From positions 1-32,191 of the IMG/VR virus record IMGVR_UViG_3300030060_001497: a stretch of DNA of 32,191 bases; one strand, 5' to 3'. A program made the position numbers and the translations under genes. The notes beneath the pieces were generated by a model. That model was not told where the DNA came from and did no database searches. It was given only the letters and a program-made list of their open reading frames with translations. This document shows, piece by piece, positions 14,538 through 20,751 of the stretch. The number at the start of each line of letters is the position of its first letter. Within the stretch, counting starts at the first letter, position 1. Origin of the DNA: a virus.

Positions 14538-14723
14538 TTAACTGCAAAATCCGTTATGCGGTATCTGCACAATTTCATTTTCCTGTTCCTCGATTTTTAT
14601 TTCTTGTCGCTCTATGACATTAGCTGCTGCCAACATTAAACTAGCCAGTTGCAAGTTCTCCTGTTCATGCGATGCTATCCGCAGATATTCGATTATCGGG
14701 TTCAAGGTTTTGTAGCCTCTCAA
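14538..14723 (-). CDS. 61-aa helical protein overlapping exonuclease end
   Basis: The 61-aa frame overlaps the last 59 bases of the exonuclease gene. It is helical, Glu/Ala-rich, with LASLMLAAANVIERQE in the middle that looks like a small coiled-coil protein. The true start could be the later ATG at 14639, which would remove the overlap. Neither start has a good ribosome site. Function unknown. Confidence 0.5.
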   Translation of the reverse strand: MRGYKTLNPIIEYLRIASHEQENLQLASLMLAAANVIERQEIKIEEQENEIVQIPHNGFCS

Positions 14724-15303
14724 TTTTCTCGTTCATTTCATTTAGGAATATTTGCACTTCTGTTTCCAACTCGTCAATCAATTTGTCATCACGCTCAATG
14801 CGGCAGATAAAAGTATTTAAATTAACAGGCAATCTGTCATCATAACTCATAAAATCGCACCACTCTTTTTGACAACAAGCCATTTGCCATTGCATTTGGG
14901 TAACATATTTTTTTGGCACTTTCTCTTTAAGTAACGTGTCAATATGAGTTGCTGGCTGTGGGCATTTAATCTCGACAAGACCCTTGCCAACGATACCATC
15001 TGGGCTTGCGCCTGTTTGTTTAATCGTAGGGTGATCGACAAAACCAATTAACTCAACATCAACGTCATGCAAAAATTCATAAGCTGCTTTAGCCTGTGGT
15101 TCTGTATCAATCCCATGTTGCATGGCTGCGTTGGTGTAGCTATCGGCAACATTTCCTGTCAAGATTTCAGCTATTAATTGCGCTTCGTAATTAGCTCGAC
15201 TAGCACCCCAGCCTGTTTTGGTTTTGGCTACGACATCAGCCACCCTTGAAGCAGTGACCTTACCTAAACGAGCCGCAAACCATTCATCTGTGCCTTGTTC
15301 CAT
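14665..15303 (-). CDS. YqaJ/lambda-type exonuclease
   Basis: The 212-aa protein belongs to the YqaJ-like viral recombinase family (PF09588), 5'-3' dsDNA exonuclease. Catalytic residues are visible: Asp102 in SPDG, then Glu111 and Lys113 in VEIKCP. The N-terminal GTDEWFAARLGKVTASR (4-20) is the family signature. It degrades one strand so the ERF protein can load on the other. The stop of the ERF gene overlaps its start (TAATG), consistent with a stoichiometric pair. An acidic helical tail closes the protein. Confidence 0.92.
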   Translation of the reverse strand: MEQGTDEWFAARLGKVTASRVADVVAKTKTGWGASRANYEAQLIAEILTGNVADSYTNAAMQHGIDTEPQAKAAYEFLHDVDVELIGFVDHPTIKQTGASPDGIVGKGLVEIKCPQPATHIDTLLKEKVPKKYVTQMQWQMACCQKEWCDFMSYDDRLPVNLNTFICRIERDDKLIDELETEVQIFLNEMNEKIERLQNLEPDNRISADSIA

Positions 15304-15884
15304 TATTCTGCTACCTTCTTTTTTAAAGATTTTATTACTTCTTCATAAAATTTTGCTGGCATCTCATCCACGCTGGTAGCGTTATCTGTGTAAGCTAACA
15401 ATTTCTCAACATCCTGATTTGATTCCTTTATCAGATTTTTTATTTCAGATGCTTGGTCTGTTGTTATAGTTTTTGGTGCTTGTGGCTTGTCTTGCGTCAG
15501 GCTTTCGCCATCGTCATCTTCTGGCGCAATGCCAACCATGCCACATAAGCCATACCGCCTAGCATAAGTCTGACCTGACCCAAATGCTTGCGCTGGGTTT
15601 TTAGCACCTTGCCATCCAACAATAGGCACACCAAAGTCTTGCATAGCCTCGCCACTTGTGTGTGTCAATATCGTGCGTATTACAAACAAGTCGCCCTCTT
15701 GCATAGTTGGCTGGCTTATGTGTATGCCATACTCATTAAGGATGTCGCTACAAGCGTTAAAGCACTCTTTAAGATCAGCGTACTTACTTTTGAAATGTGG
15801 GTTGGTTGAGGTCTTTCGTGCGCCACCTATTTTTTGTTGTGCAGCGCAGAAGGCTTCGTGAATTGTCATTTTTTTGTCAGTCAT
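15303..15884 (-). CDS. erf: ERF-like single-strand annealing protein
   Basis: The 193-aa protein has ERF superfamily (PF04404) features: NPHFKSKYADLKE at about 28-40, then THTSGE at about 75-80, and QTYARRYGLCGMVGIAPEDDDG at 103-125. ERF proteins from P22 and relatives anneal complementary single strands and circularise or concatenate phage DNA. A short helical C-terminal domain follows. Partner of the exonuclease directly downstream. A site (AGAGGA) precedes the ATG at 15884. Confidence 0.9.
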   Translation of the reverse strand: MTDKKMTIHEAFCAAQQKIGGARKTSTNPHFKSKYADLKECFNACSDILNEYGIHISQPTMQEGDLFVIRTILTHTSGEAMQDFGVPIVGWQGAKNPAQAFGSGQTYARRYGLCGMVGIAPEDDDGESLTQDKPQAPKTITTDQASEIKNLIKESNQDVEKLLAYTDNATSVDEMPAKFYEEVIKSLKKKVAE

Positions 15885-15916
15885 TTGTTTGTTCCTCTTT
15901 TAATTGTAAAGAGAAG

Positions 15917-15932
15917 GGGGCTGTTAAGCCCC
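15917..15932 (-). terminator. GC-rich hairpin at end of 233-aa gene
   Basis: GGGGCT and AGCCCC form a 6-bp stem with a 4-base loop, and the stop codon of the upstream gene lies in the loop. On the minus strand it is followed by a pyrimidine-rich stretch without a full T-run. It may partly terminate or attenuate transcription into the ERF gene. Confidence 0.5.
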
Positions 15933-16625
15933 TATCTCAATAAGTTTCCTTGGTGTCCAATTAGCTAGACGCTCTGTTTGATACACAACTGATTCTTGCA
16001 AAGACTTGATAACCTTTTTGTTTGAAACTTTGCAGTCACGCCCATAGCGGTTTTTGTATTCACGAAAACCCTCTGGGTCAATTGTGGAAATTAAAACTAC
16101 CATGTCGTTAATATGGTTTTTTAGAAAGTCACACGAAACCTCAAAAGGAAGTTGATGCCCACCATTGCACTCGCCATTAAAAAAATTATGCTCAACTGTG
16201 TAACCATGAGTAGCTAACGTGCCACTCTTGTTGCCAACCTTATGGACGCTACCACAAACCTGACAAGTGCCTTGGTGTGTTGCTTGGTTGCCAGTTGGTT
16301 TTGCAACAGGCTTGGGGGCTGGCTTGATAACAGGCATTGCCCGAATGTCATTACGCATCTTAATTAGTTTTTGAACCAAATCCCAATCAAAGCCAGCAGC
16401 CTTGAAGATTGGCTCATGCTTTTCTCTAACCTGATGTAAATCATTGCAAATGTGAAACCATTTATAACCAGCAGCTTCTAAGCCGTCATAATTTTTTACG
16501 GCTTTAATTTGGTCAAAAGCACGATTTAAATCATCAAGAGCATCTTTTTGAGAGGCTTTACTGGGAAAACTATTTTTAGCCATAGCAACATTGGCTTGGG
16601 TCATATATTCAGCAATTGTTCTCAT
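15924..16625 (-). CDS. Cys/His-rich protein at head of recombination operon
   Basis: This is a 233-aa protein, first gene of the recombination operon. I chose ATG 16625 with GAGGA 8 bases upstream; an earlier in-frame start (16670) overlaps the promoter. A helical N-terminus (about 1-100) leads to a Pro/Lys linker (100-112) and a zinc-binding region with Cys121-x2-Cys124, His140, His146 and Cys153. Similar Cys/His blocks appear in unnamed phage early proteins. Function unknown; DNA binding is plausible. Confidence 0.78.
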   Translation of the reverse strand: MRTIAEYMTQANVAMAKNSFPSKASQKDALDDLNRAFDQIKAVKNYDGLEAAGYKWFHICNDLHQVREKHEPIFKAAGFDWDLVQKLIKMRNDIRAMPVIKPAPKPVAKPTGNQATHQGTCQVCGSVHKVGNKSGTLATHGYTVEHNFFNGECNGGHQLPFEVSCDFLKNHINDMVVLISTIDPEGFREYKNRYGRDCKVSNKKVIKSLQESVVYQTERLANWTPRKLIEIGA

Positions 16626-16653
16626 AATCAAGTTCCTCGTTTGTTGTTTCCAT
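16609..16653 (-). other. Overlapping leader ORF, METTNEELDY type
   Basis: A 14-aa ORF starts at ATGGAAACA (16653), where transcription should begin, 6 bases after the -10. It overlaps the start of the 233-aa gene out of frame. It is the counterpart of the leader at 13470-13520. Confidence 0.4.
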
Positions 16654-16659
16654 ACTGCT

Positions 16660-16687
16660 ATTATGCACATCTAAAAACCTATTGCAA
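16660..16687 (-). promoter_or_regulatory. Promoter of recombination operon
   Basis: On the minus strand: TTGCAA (16682-16687), a 16-base spacer ending TGTG, and CATAAT (16660-16665). Downstream bases match the 13527-13554 promoter from the -10 through ACGAGGA. It lies back to back with a plus-strand promoter. Confidence 0.72.
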
Positions 16688-16700
16688 GAAAAAAAAGGAC

Positions 16701-16728
16701 TTGCCTATACTTTTTTTTTGTGAATAAT
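16701..16728 (+). promoter_or_regulatory. Promoter of plus-strand early genes
   Basis: TTGCCT (16701-16706), 16-base spacer containing nine T and ending in TG, and AATAAT (16723-16728). The -35 elements of this and the minus promoter lie 13 bases apart, so one regulator could control both directions. Confidence 0.72.
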
Positions 16729-16758
16729 AGATGAATAGTAAAAATAGCGAGGATAGAT

Positions 16759-17121
16759 ATGGCAGATTTTAATATTACCACAACTCAAACGTATAAATTT
16801 GAAATAGCTTTTGAGCGTCAGCTAAAAGTAACAGTAACAAAAAAAGAAATTGTTCAAGCTGGTTATTGCGAAAATGTTGTAGATGGTGATCCAACAGCAT
16901 GGAAGGATTATGTGCAAGATTACATAAATGATCATGGGGTGACAAGCTTTATAGAAAAAAACAAAGCCTCGATAAGTAAAGAAGATAATGCGGACGATAT
17001 TTTTAAAAAGTTAAAAGAACATATTGATGTAGCAGTATCAGATAAGACTTCTTTATCAGCAGATGAATTTATTCCGTACAAAGAAATTGACTGTAATGTT
17101 GATTATATTGATTGGCTATAA
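16759..17121 (+). CDS. 120-aa unknown early protein
   Basis: First gene behind the plus-strand early promoter, with GAGGA 6 bases before ATG 16759. The product is acidic and helical with Lys-rich strands near the start (TQTYKFEIAFERQLKVTVTKKE). No known domain. Early location suggests host takeover or regulation. Confidence 0.72.
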   Translation: MADFNITTTQTYKFEIAFERQLKVTVTKKEIVQAGYCENVVDGDPTAWKDYVQDYINDHGVTSFIEKNKASISKEDNADDIFKKLKEHIDVAVSDKTSLSADEFIPYKEIDCNVDYIDWL

Positions 17122-17123
17122 AC

Positions 17124-17438
17124 ATGAGTAACAATAAACAGACAGCTAAAGAAGAACTATTAGAAAAAATTGAATTTAATGATCAGCCCAATTTATTAGA
17201 TGCTATGGGCGCAACGAAAGATTGGGAAAAAGAATGGCAGTCAATGCCAGAGTTTGTAATGGGAAACACAGAGCCATTTCAAAAAATAACAATTAGTTTT
17301 CAAAGCCAAGAAGATGTTAAACAGTTTGCAGAATTAATAGGGCAGACAATAACAAGTAAAACAGCAAGTCTGTGGTATCCCCAACAAGAGGGATATGTTG
17401 CACCTAAAAATTTTTTATATGTAGATCAAAAAAAATGA
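17124..17438 (+). CDS. Small partner protein of the glycosyltransferase
   Basis: This 104-aa protein precedes the glycosyltransferase and overlaps it by 4 bases. The segment FQKITISFQSQEDVKQFAELIG (54-75) and the SLWYP near 90-94 match a small conserved protein I have seen upstream of similar glycosyltransferases in phages. I chose the ATG at 17124, as the upstream alternative is TTG within the previous gene. Function unknown; it may bind the nucleic-acid or enzyme partner. Confidence 0.68.
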   Translation: MSNNKQTAKEELLEKIEFNDQPNLLDAMGATKDWEKEWQSMPEFVMGNTEPFQKITISFQSQEDVKQFAELIGQTITSKTASLWYPQQEGYVAPKNFLYVDQKK

Positions 17439-18271
17439 ACCCAGAATATCCGATATATATTTTATCAAAAGGGCGTTGGGAAAGTCGTTTAACAGTAAAA
17501 ACGCTTGAAAAGAAAAACGTCCCCTTTCGAGTAGTGGTTGAGCCTGACGAATATAAAGAATATGCAAGAGTTATAAGCGCACAAAAACTTTTAACGCTTC
17601 CTGATAATTTTAGTGAATTAGGGCAGGGGTCAATACCTGTAAGGAATTGGATTTGGGAACATTCAATAAAAGAAGGTTGGGAAAAGCATTGGCTAATAGA
17701 TGATAATATCGTGAATTTTCTACGCCTTAATTTAAATCGAAGAATACCAGTAGGCAGTGGAACAATTTTTAAATGCGCTGAAGACTTTACTGATCGTTAC
17801 ACCAATGTAGCATTTAGTGGTTTTAATTATGTTGGTTTTGCAGCAGATAGAAACGAAAACGTACAGCCATATACATTAAATACACGGGTTTATTCAACAA
17901 CGCTGATTAACAATGCAATACCTTATCGTTGGCGTGGGCGATACAATGAAGATACAGACATTTGTTTAAGAGCCTTAAAAGATGGTTGGTGTACTATACA
18001 ATTCAATGCGTTTTTAGCAGACAAAGCGACAACGATGACAATGAAGGGTGGCAATACAGACACGATTTATAATACAGGTGATGAGCGAAAAGAATTTGCT
18101 GAAAGTTTGGCAAGGCAACACCCAGACGTTGCTAGAGTTGTCTGGAAGTTTGATAGGTGGCATCATCAAGTAGATTATTCACCTTTTAAAAGAAATAAAT
18201 TAAAACGAAGTGCAGGAACAATCGTTAAAGAAGGCGTAAATAATTATGGCATGGAATTGGTAAGGGTATGA
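17435..18271 (+). CDS. TET-associated-type glycosyltransferase (GT-A fold)
   Basis: The 278-aa protein has the layout of TET-associated glycosyltransferases (TAGT), which glucosylate hydroxymethylated bases in phage DNA. Residues 5-10 (YPIYIL) with SKGRWESRLT form the first strand and loop; the DD motif lies in WLIDDNI (Asp89-Asp90); RGRYNEDTDICLRAL at 167-181 gives the acidic catalytic loop; the C-terminus is basic. No TET/JBP dioxygenase or hydroxymethylating enzyme is seen in the genome, so the acceptor may be a different modified base, a host-made base or a protein. Confidence 0.75.
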   Translation: MNPEYPIYILSKGRWESRLTVKTLEKKNVPFRVVVEPDEYKEYARVISAQKLLTLPDNFSELGQGSIPVRNWIWEHSIKEGWEKHWLIDDNIVNFLRLNLNRRIPVGSGTIFKCAEDFTDRYTNVAFSGFNYVGFAADRNENVQPYTLNTRVYSTTLINNAIPYRWRGRYNEDTDICLRALKDGWCTIQFNAFLADKATTMTMKGGNTDTIYNTGDERKEFAESLARQHPDVARVVWKFDRWHHQVDYSPFKRNKLKRSAGTIVKEGVNNYGMELVRV

Positions 18272-18468
18272 TTGAACGAAATGAGATAACAGCCAAAGCA
18301 TTGAAGAAAGCTGGCGGTGCGAAAGCACTTGCAGACCTATTAAAAATATCGCAACCATCTGTATCTGGTTGGAAAAGAATACCCGCAGATCGTTGCATTG
18401 CTGTAGAAGCAATAACAGGCATCTCTAGGCACAAGCTACGGCCTGATGTATTTGGGAGGCAGCCATGA
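18268..18468 (+). CDS. Cro/YdaS-like helix-turn-helix regulator
   Basis: The 66-aa protein has a helix-turn-helix at about 18-38: AKALADLLKISQPSVSGWK, then IPADRCIAVEAITGISRHKLRPDVF. This matches the Cro/YdaS family. It would bind an operator as a dimer. It is the only clear repressor-like gene, so it is the first candidate to act on the TTGC-type promoters. ATGA couplings on both sides. Confidence 0.85.
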   Translation: MIERNEITAKALKKAGGAKALADLLKISQPSVSGWKRIPADRCIAVEAITGISRHKLRPDVFGRQP

Positions 18469-18782
18469 AGCGTCATAAGTACAACGCTGTAAAAACAAAG
18501 CTAGATGGGATCACCTTTGCATCTAAGGCAGAGGCCAAACGCTACGCTGAATTAAAATTACTTGCACAAGCTGGCGTTATATCAAATTTGATTTTGCAAC
18601 CACGTTTTGATTGTGTGGTGGCAAATGTAAAAATTTGCACATATGTAGCTGACTTTATGTATCTGGAACGTAGCAAGCAAGTAACTGAAGATGTGAAGGG
18701 TGTTAAAACGCCAGTATACAAGCTCAAGAAAAAATTGGTTGAGGCTATCCACAATATTAAAATTACAGAGATTAAGCGATGA
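18465..18782 (+). CDS. DUF1064 nuclease-like protein
   Basis: This 105-aa protein matches DUF1064 (PF06356) of phages, related to the PD-(D/E)XK nuclease fold. Candidate active-site residues are Glu23, Asp63 in VADFMY, and Asp76-x-Lys78 in EDVKG. The N-terminal HKYNAVKT and FASKAEAKRYAEL segments are characteristic. A role in Holliday-junction or flap processing is likely but not shown. Confidence 0.85.
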   Translation: MKRHKYNAVKTKLDGITFASKAEAKRYAELKLLAQAGVISNLILQPRFDCVVANVKICTYVADFMYLERSKQVTEDVKGVKTPVYKLKKKLVEAIHNIKITEIKR

Positions 18783-18982
18783 CCTGTTACATTTGCAAGG
18801 GCGAAAAAATGATTGCGTTGAAAACAAAACGCTTTCACAAAAAAATTAAAAAATACACCGAAGACCAAGAAATGATTGTTACAATCTTTGGTGGTGTAGA
18901 TGCCTGTTACTTTTGTGCAAGGGCAGCAGAACTTGATTATCAAAATTGGAAGGACGGAGAAGACTATGACAGATTTATTTGA
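18779..18982 (+). CDS. Small CxxC zinc-binding protein
   Basis: The 67-aa protein has Cys3-x2-Cys6 and a second pair, Cys43-x2-Cys46, spacing of a zinc ribbon. Between them lies a basic region. It could bind nucleic acid or RNA polymerase. Overlaps the upstream stop (ATGA). Confidence 0.68.
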   Translation: MTCYICKGEKMIALKTKRFHKKIKKYTEDQEMIVTIFGGVDACYFCARAAELDYQNWKDGEDYDRFI

Positions 18983-19283
18983 CTTGCCAACAAAGGCACA
19001 CGCAAGAAAAGAAGATCCTTGGACAAGCCATGAAGCTGCCAGTTCTATGTCATCTGAAGTGCTAGGCAATCAGCATAGAGCAATTTTGGACGTTATGATG
19101 GATATGAAGTTTCCATTAGCAGCAGAAGAAATTGACAACGTGCTTGGATGGCCTGGGCATAGACGTATGAGCGAGTTAAAGAAAAAAGGATTGATTGAAG
19201 ACGCTAATGAAATTTACATTGGCAAAAGTGGACGAAAGGCTATTAAATATAAACTAACAACTAAGGGGCTTGCTTGCATATAG
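18966..19283 (+). CDS. Winged-helix DNA-binding protein
   Basis: The 105-aa protein has a DPWTSHEAA segment and a winged-helix core (about 35-100): HRAILDVMMD, then AEEIDNVLGW and RRMSELKKKGLIED, ending in a GRKAIKYKLTTKG wing. I chose ATG 18966, because the longer frame overlaps the zinc protein and lacks a site. Possible early-gene regulator or replication accessory. Confidence 0.75.
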   Translation: MTDLFDLPTKAHARKEDPWTSHEAASSMSSEVLGNQHRAILDVMMDMKFPLAAEEIDNVLGWPGHRRMSELKKKGLIEDANEIYIGKSGRKAIKYKLTTKGLACI

Positions 19284-19298
19284 GATTGTAATTATAAT
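19270..19298 (+). promoter_or_regulatory. Promoter upstream of replication genes
   Basis: TTGCTT (19270-19275), 17-base spacer, TATAAT (19293-19298). The -35 lies in the end of the winged-helix gene. Transcripts would start near 19305 and run into the hairpin at 19335-19374. Confidence 0.62.
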
Positions 19299-19334
19299 AA
19301 CATTGTGGTGAAAAAAACAATTTGGTTGCTCTTA

Positions 19335-19374
19335 TTGTGGCCCTTCATCTGACCAGCCCGCCACAAATTTTTTT
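19335..19374 (+). terminator. Terminator/attenuator hairpin
   Basis: TTGTGGC (19335-19341) and GCCACAA (19360-19366) form a 7-bp stem with an 18-base loop, followed by seven T (19368-19374). It lies between the promoter at 19270 and the replication gene. An earlier TTGTGG (19303-19308) could compete for the same right arm, so an attenuator is possible. Confidence 0.68.
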
Positions 19375-19402
19375 AGGACAGATGTGAAAGGTTGGATGAC
19401 TT

Positions 19403-20164
19403 ATGGCACAATTTCCCTCATTGCCTTTATGGACTGACGCTTACCTTGGCGATACAACCCATTTAACAACGCTAGAGCATGGGGCTTATTTATTATTATT
19501 AATTGCAGCTTGGCGTAGCCCAAATTGTCGATTGCCTAATGATGACAAAATGCTTGCAAGGTATACTAAGCTAACACCAACACAATGGAAGCGAATTAAA
19601 CCTATGATTTTAAGCTTTTTTGATGAGAAAGATAATTGGCTTTATCAAGGAAGATTGTCTGATGAAAGCAGTTTCGTCAAACAGAAAAGCAAAAGACAAT
19701 CAGACAAAGCAAAGGCTAGATGGTTGAAATATAAAGAAACACCTGATGCCGTGGCATCTTCTGGGGATAGCCGTGGCAATACCCCCACACCCACACCCAC
19801 ACCCATAGTTATTAAAGATACTAACGTATCTTTATATAAAACGAGGAAATCAAATAATGGAAAATTCAGGCTTAAAGACGATTGGAGACCTAACGGAAAA
19901 TCTGACGAAATCGGTGCAAGTGAAGGATACACTGCACAAGAGATCGAATGGGCATCAGTCGGATTTAAAGACTATTGGATTGGTGAAGGCAAGCTCAAAA
20001 CTAAAACAGGCTGGGACAGAAGTTTTTATAACTGGTTACGATCTAGCATCACACGCAAAGCAATACTCGAAAAACGTAAATCCACTAGCGGTAACGATGG
20101 CCGTAGAGGATTTGGTGAAATCGCACACGACACTATTGCAGAAATGGAGCGACAAGGCACATGA
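19403..20164 (+). CDS. DUF1376 replication protein (initiator/loader type)
   Basis: The 253-aa protein has an N-terminal DUF1376 domain (PF07120): PSLPLWTDAYLGDTTHLTTLEHGAYLLLL at 5-33, then PNDDKMLARY and WLYQGRLSDE. A low-complexity TPTPTPTP linker leads to a C-terminal region with a phage-replication-protein look (DDWRPNG, then WASVGFKDYW, and WDRSFYNWLR). Such proteins are thought to act like lambda O or helicase loaders. The gene holds a candidate origin inside the linker. The stop overlaps a downstream ATG, but the next conserved gene uses another frame. Confidence 0.85.
   Translation: MAQFPSLPLWTDAYLGDTTHLTTLEHGAYLLLLIAAWRSPNCRLPNDDKMLARYTKLTPTQWKRIKPMILSFFDEKDNWLYQGRLSDESSFVKQKSKRQSDKAKARWLKYKETPDAVASSGDSRGNTPTPTPTPIVIKDTNVSLYKTRKSNNGKFRLKDDWRPNGKSDEIGASEGYTAQEIEWASVGFKDYWIGEGKLKTKTGWDRSFYNWLRSSITRKAILEKRKSTSGNDGRRGFGEIAHDTIAEMERQGT
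19784..19834 (+). other. Candidate replication origin inside the DUF1376 gene
   Basis: Three tandem CCCACA units (19784-19801) plus a fourth partial unit are followed by a perfect 9-bp inverted repeat with a 4-base loop (19813-19821 and 19826-19834) and AT-rich DNA. They fall in the protein linker, as lambda ori falls inside gene O. Iterons, palindrome and AT-rich spacer together fit an origin, but no replication data exist. Confidence 0.5.
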
Positions 20165-20189
20165 GCCAATTGGCTACGAGGTTGGTGAG

Positions 20190-20504
20190 GTGACAGATGA
20201 GCTGAAAGATTTTGTTGTCAAGCAATGTCTACCATTAACGGCAAAGGAGATGAGCCACGAACTTACTACCTTGGCAGCCCTGACAAAGCGCAGAGATAAT
20301 GGTGAGATAGACACAAAGACCTTTGTGCAAGCCTACGTTGTTAAGCTCGCTGATTACCCAGCTGACGTTGTGAAGTATGTGTTGTCTAACGCTGCAAGGG
20401 ATAGCAAGTTTTTCCCAGCATGGGCTGAGTTGTATGACGAGCTTGAGTATTGGGGTAGAAGCAGATTGAGATTAAAAAACGCAATAATTAAAAAAGGAGA
20501 ATAA
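20190..20504 (+). CDS. Replication-module protein, unknown
   Basis: This 104-aa protein follows the initiator. I placed the start at GTG 20190, in frame with the open frame that also extends back to 19857. The C-terminal half has YPADVVKYVLSNAARDSKF and FFPAWAELYDELE, a pattern I associate with phage replication accessory proteins. It may be a helicase-loader partner. The alternative start at 19857 would give a 215-aa overprinted product. Confidence 0.6.
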   Translation: MTDELKDFVVKQCLPLTAKEMSHELTTLAALTKRRDNGEIDTKTFVQAYVVKLADYPADVVKYVLSNAARDSKFFPAWAELYDELEYWGRSRLRLKNAIIKKGE

Positions 20505-20505
20505 G

Positions 20506-20751
20506 ATGGCAGATTACTACGAGTTAAAGACTAAACGTAATGATAAAAATGGAAAAACATATTGGACTAAAGTAGGTGTGGCTTTTCCGCAAAAGAATGG
20601 CACAGGCTTCAACATTCAATTAGAAGCGTTGCCCTTGCCACAAGTAAACGACAATGGTCAGGTGGAAGTATTTATCTCAATGATGCTACCATTTGAAAAG
20701 AATGGTGTTACACAAAAGGATGCGTCAATAGATGACCATATACCTTTTTAA
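20506..20751 (+). CDS. Small protein with SSB-like C-terminal tail
   Basis: The 81-aa protein opens MADYYELKTKRNDKNGKTYW with beta-strand-like segments and ends IDDHIPF. E. coli SSB ends DDDIPF, the tip that recruits repair and replication proteins. The small size fits a trimmed OB-fold protein with this tail, or a decoy that binds SSB-interacting proteins. Strong AAAGGAG ribosome site at 20493-20499. Confidence 0.65.
   Translation: MADYYELKTKRNDKNGKTYWTKVGVAFPQKNGTGFNIQLEALPLPQVNDNGQVEVFISMMLPFEKNGVTQKDASIDDHIPF

Noticed and set aside
16623-16670. A 5' extension of the 233-aa gene starting MCIIAVWKQQTRN
   Set aside because: The extension overlaps the -10 element and the expected transcription start; the same artefact (MCIIASWKQTTRS) appears at the other operon because the promoter-leader DNA is conserved.
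18542-19069. 175-aa open frame on the minus strand across the DUF1064, zinc and winged-helix genes
   Set aside because: The plus strand carries three coupled genes with recognisable domains; the minus frame has no leader motif and looks like a shadow.
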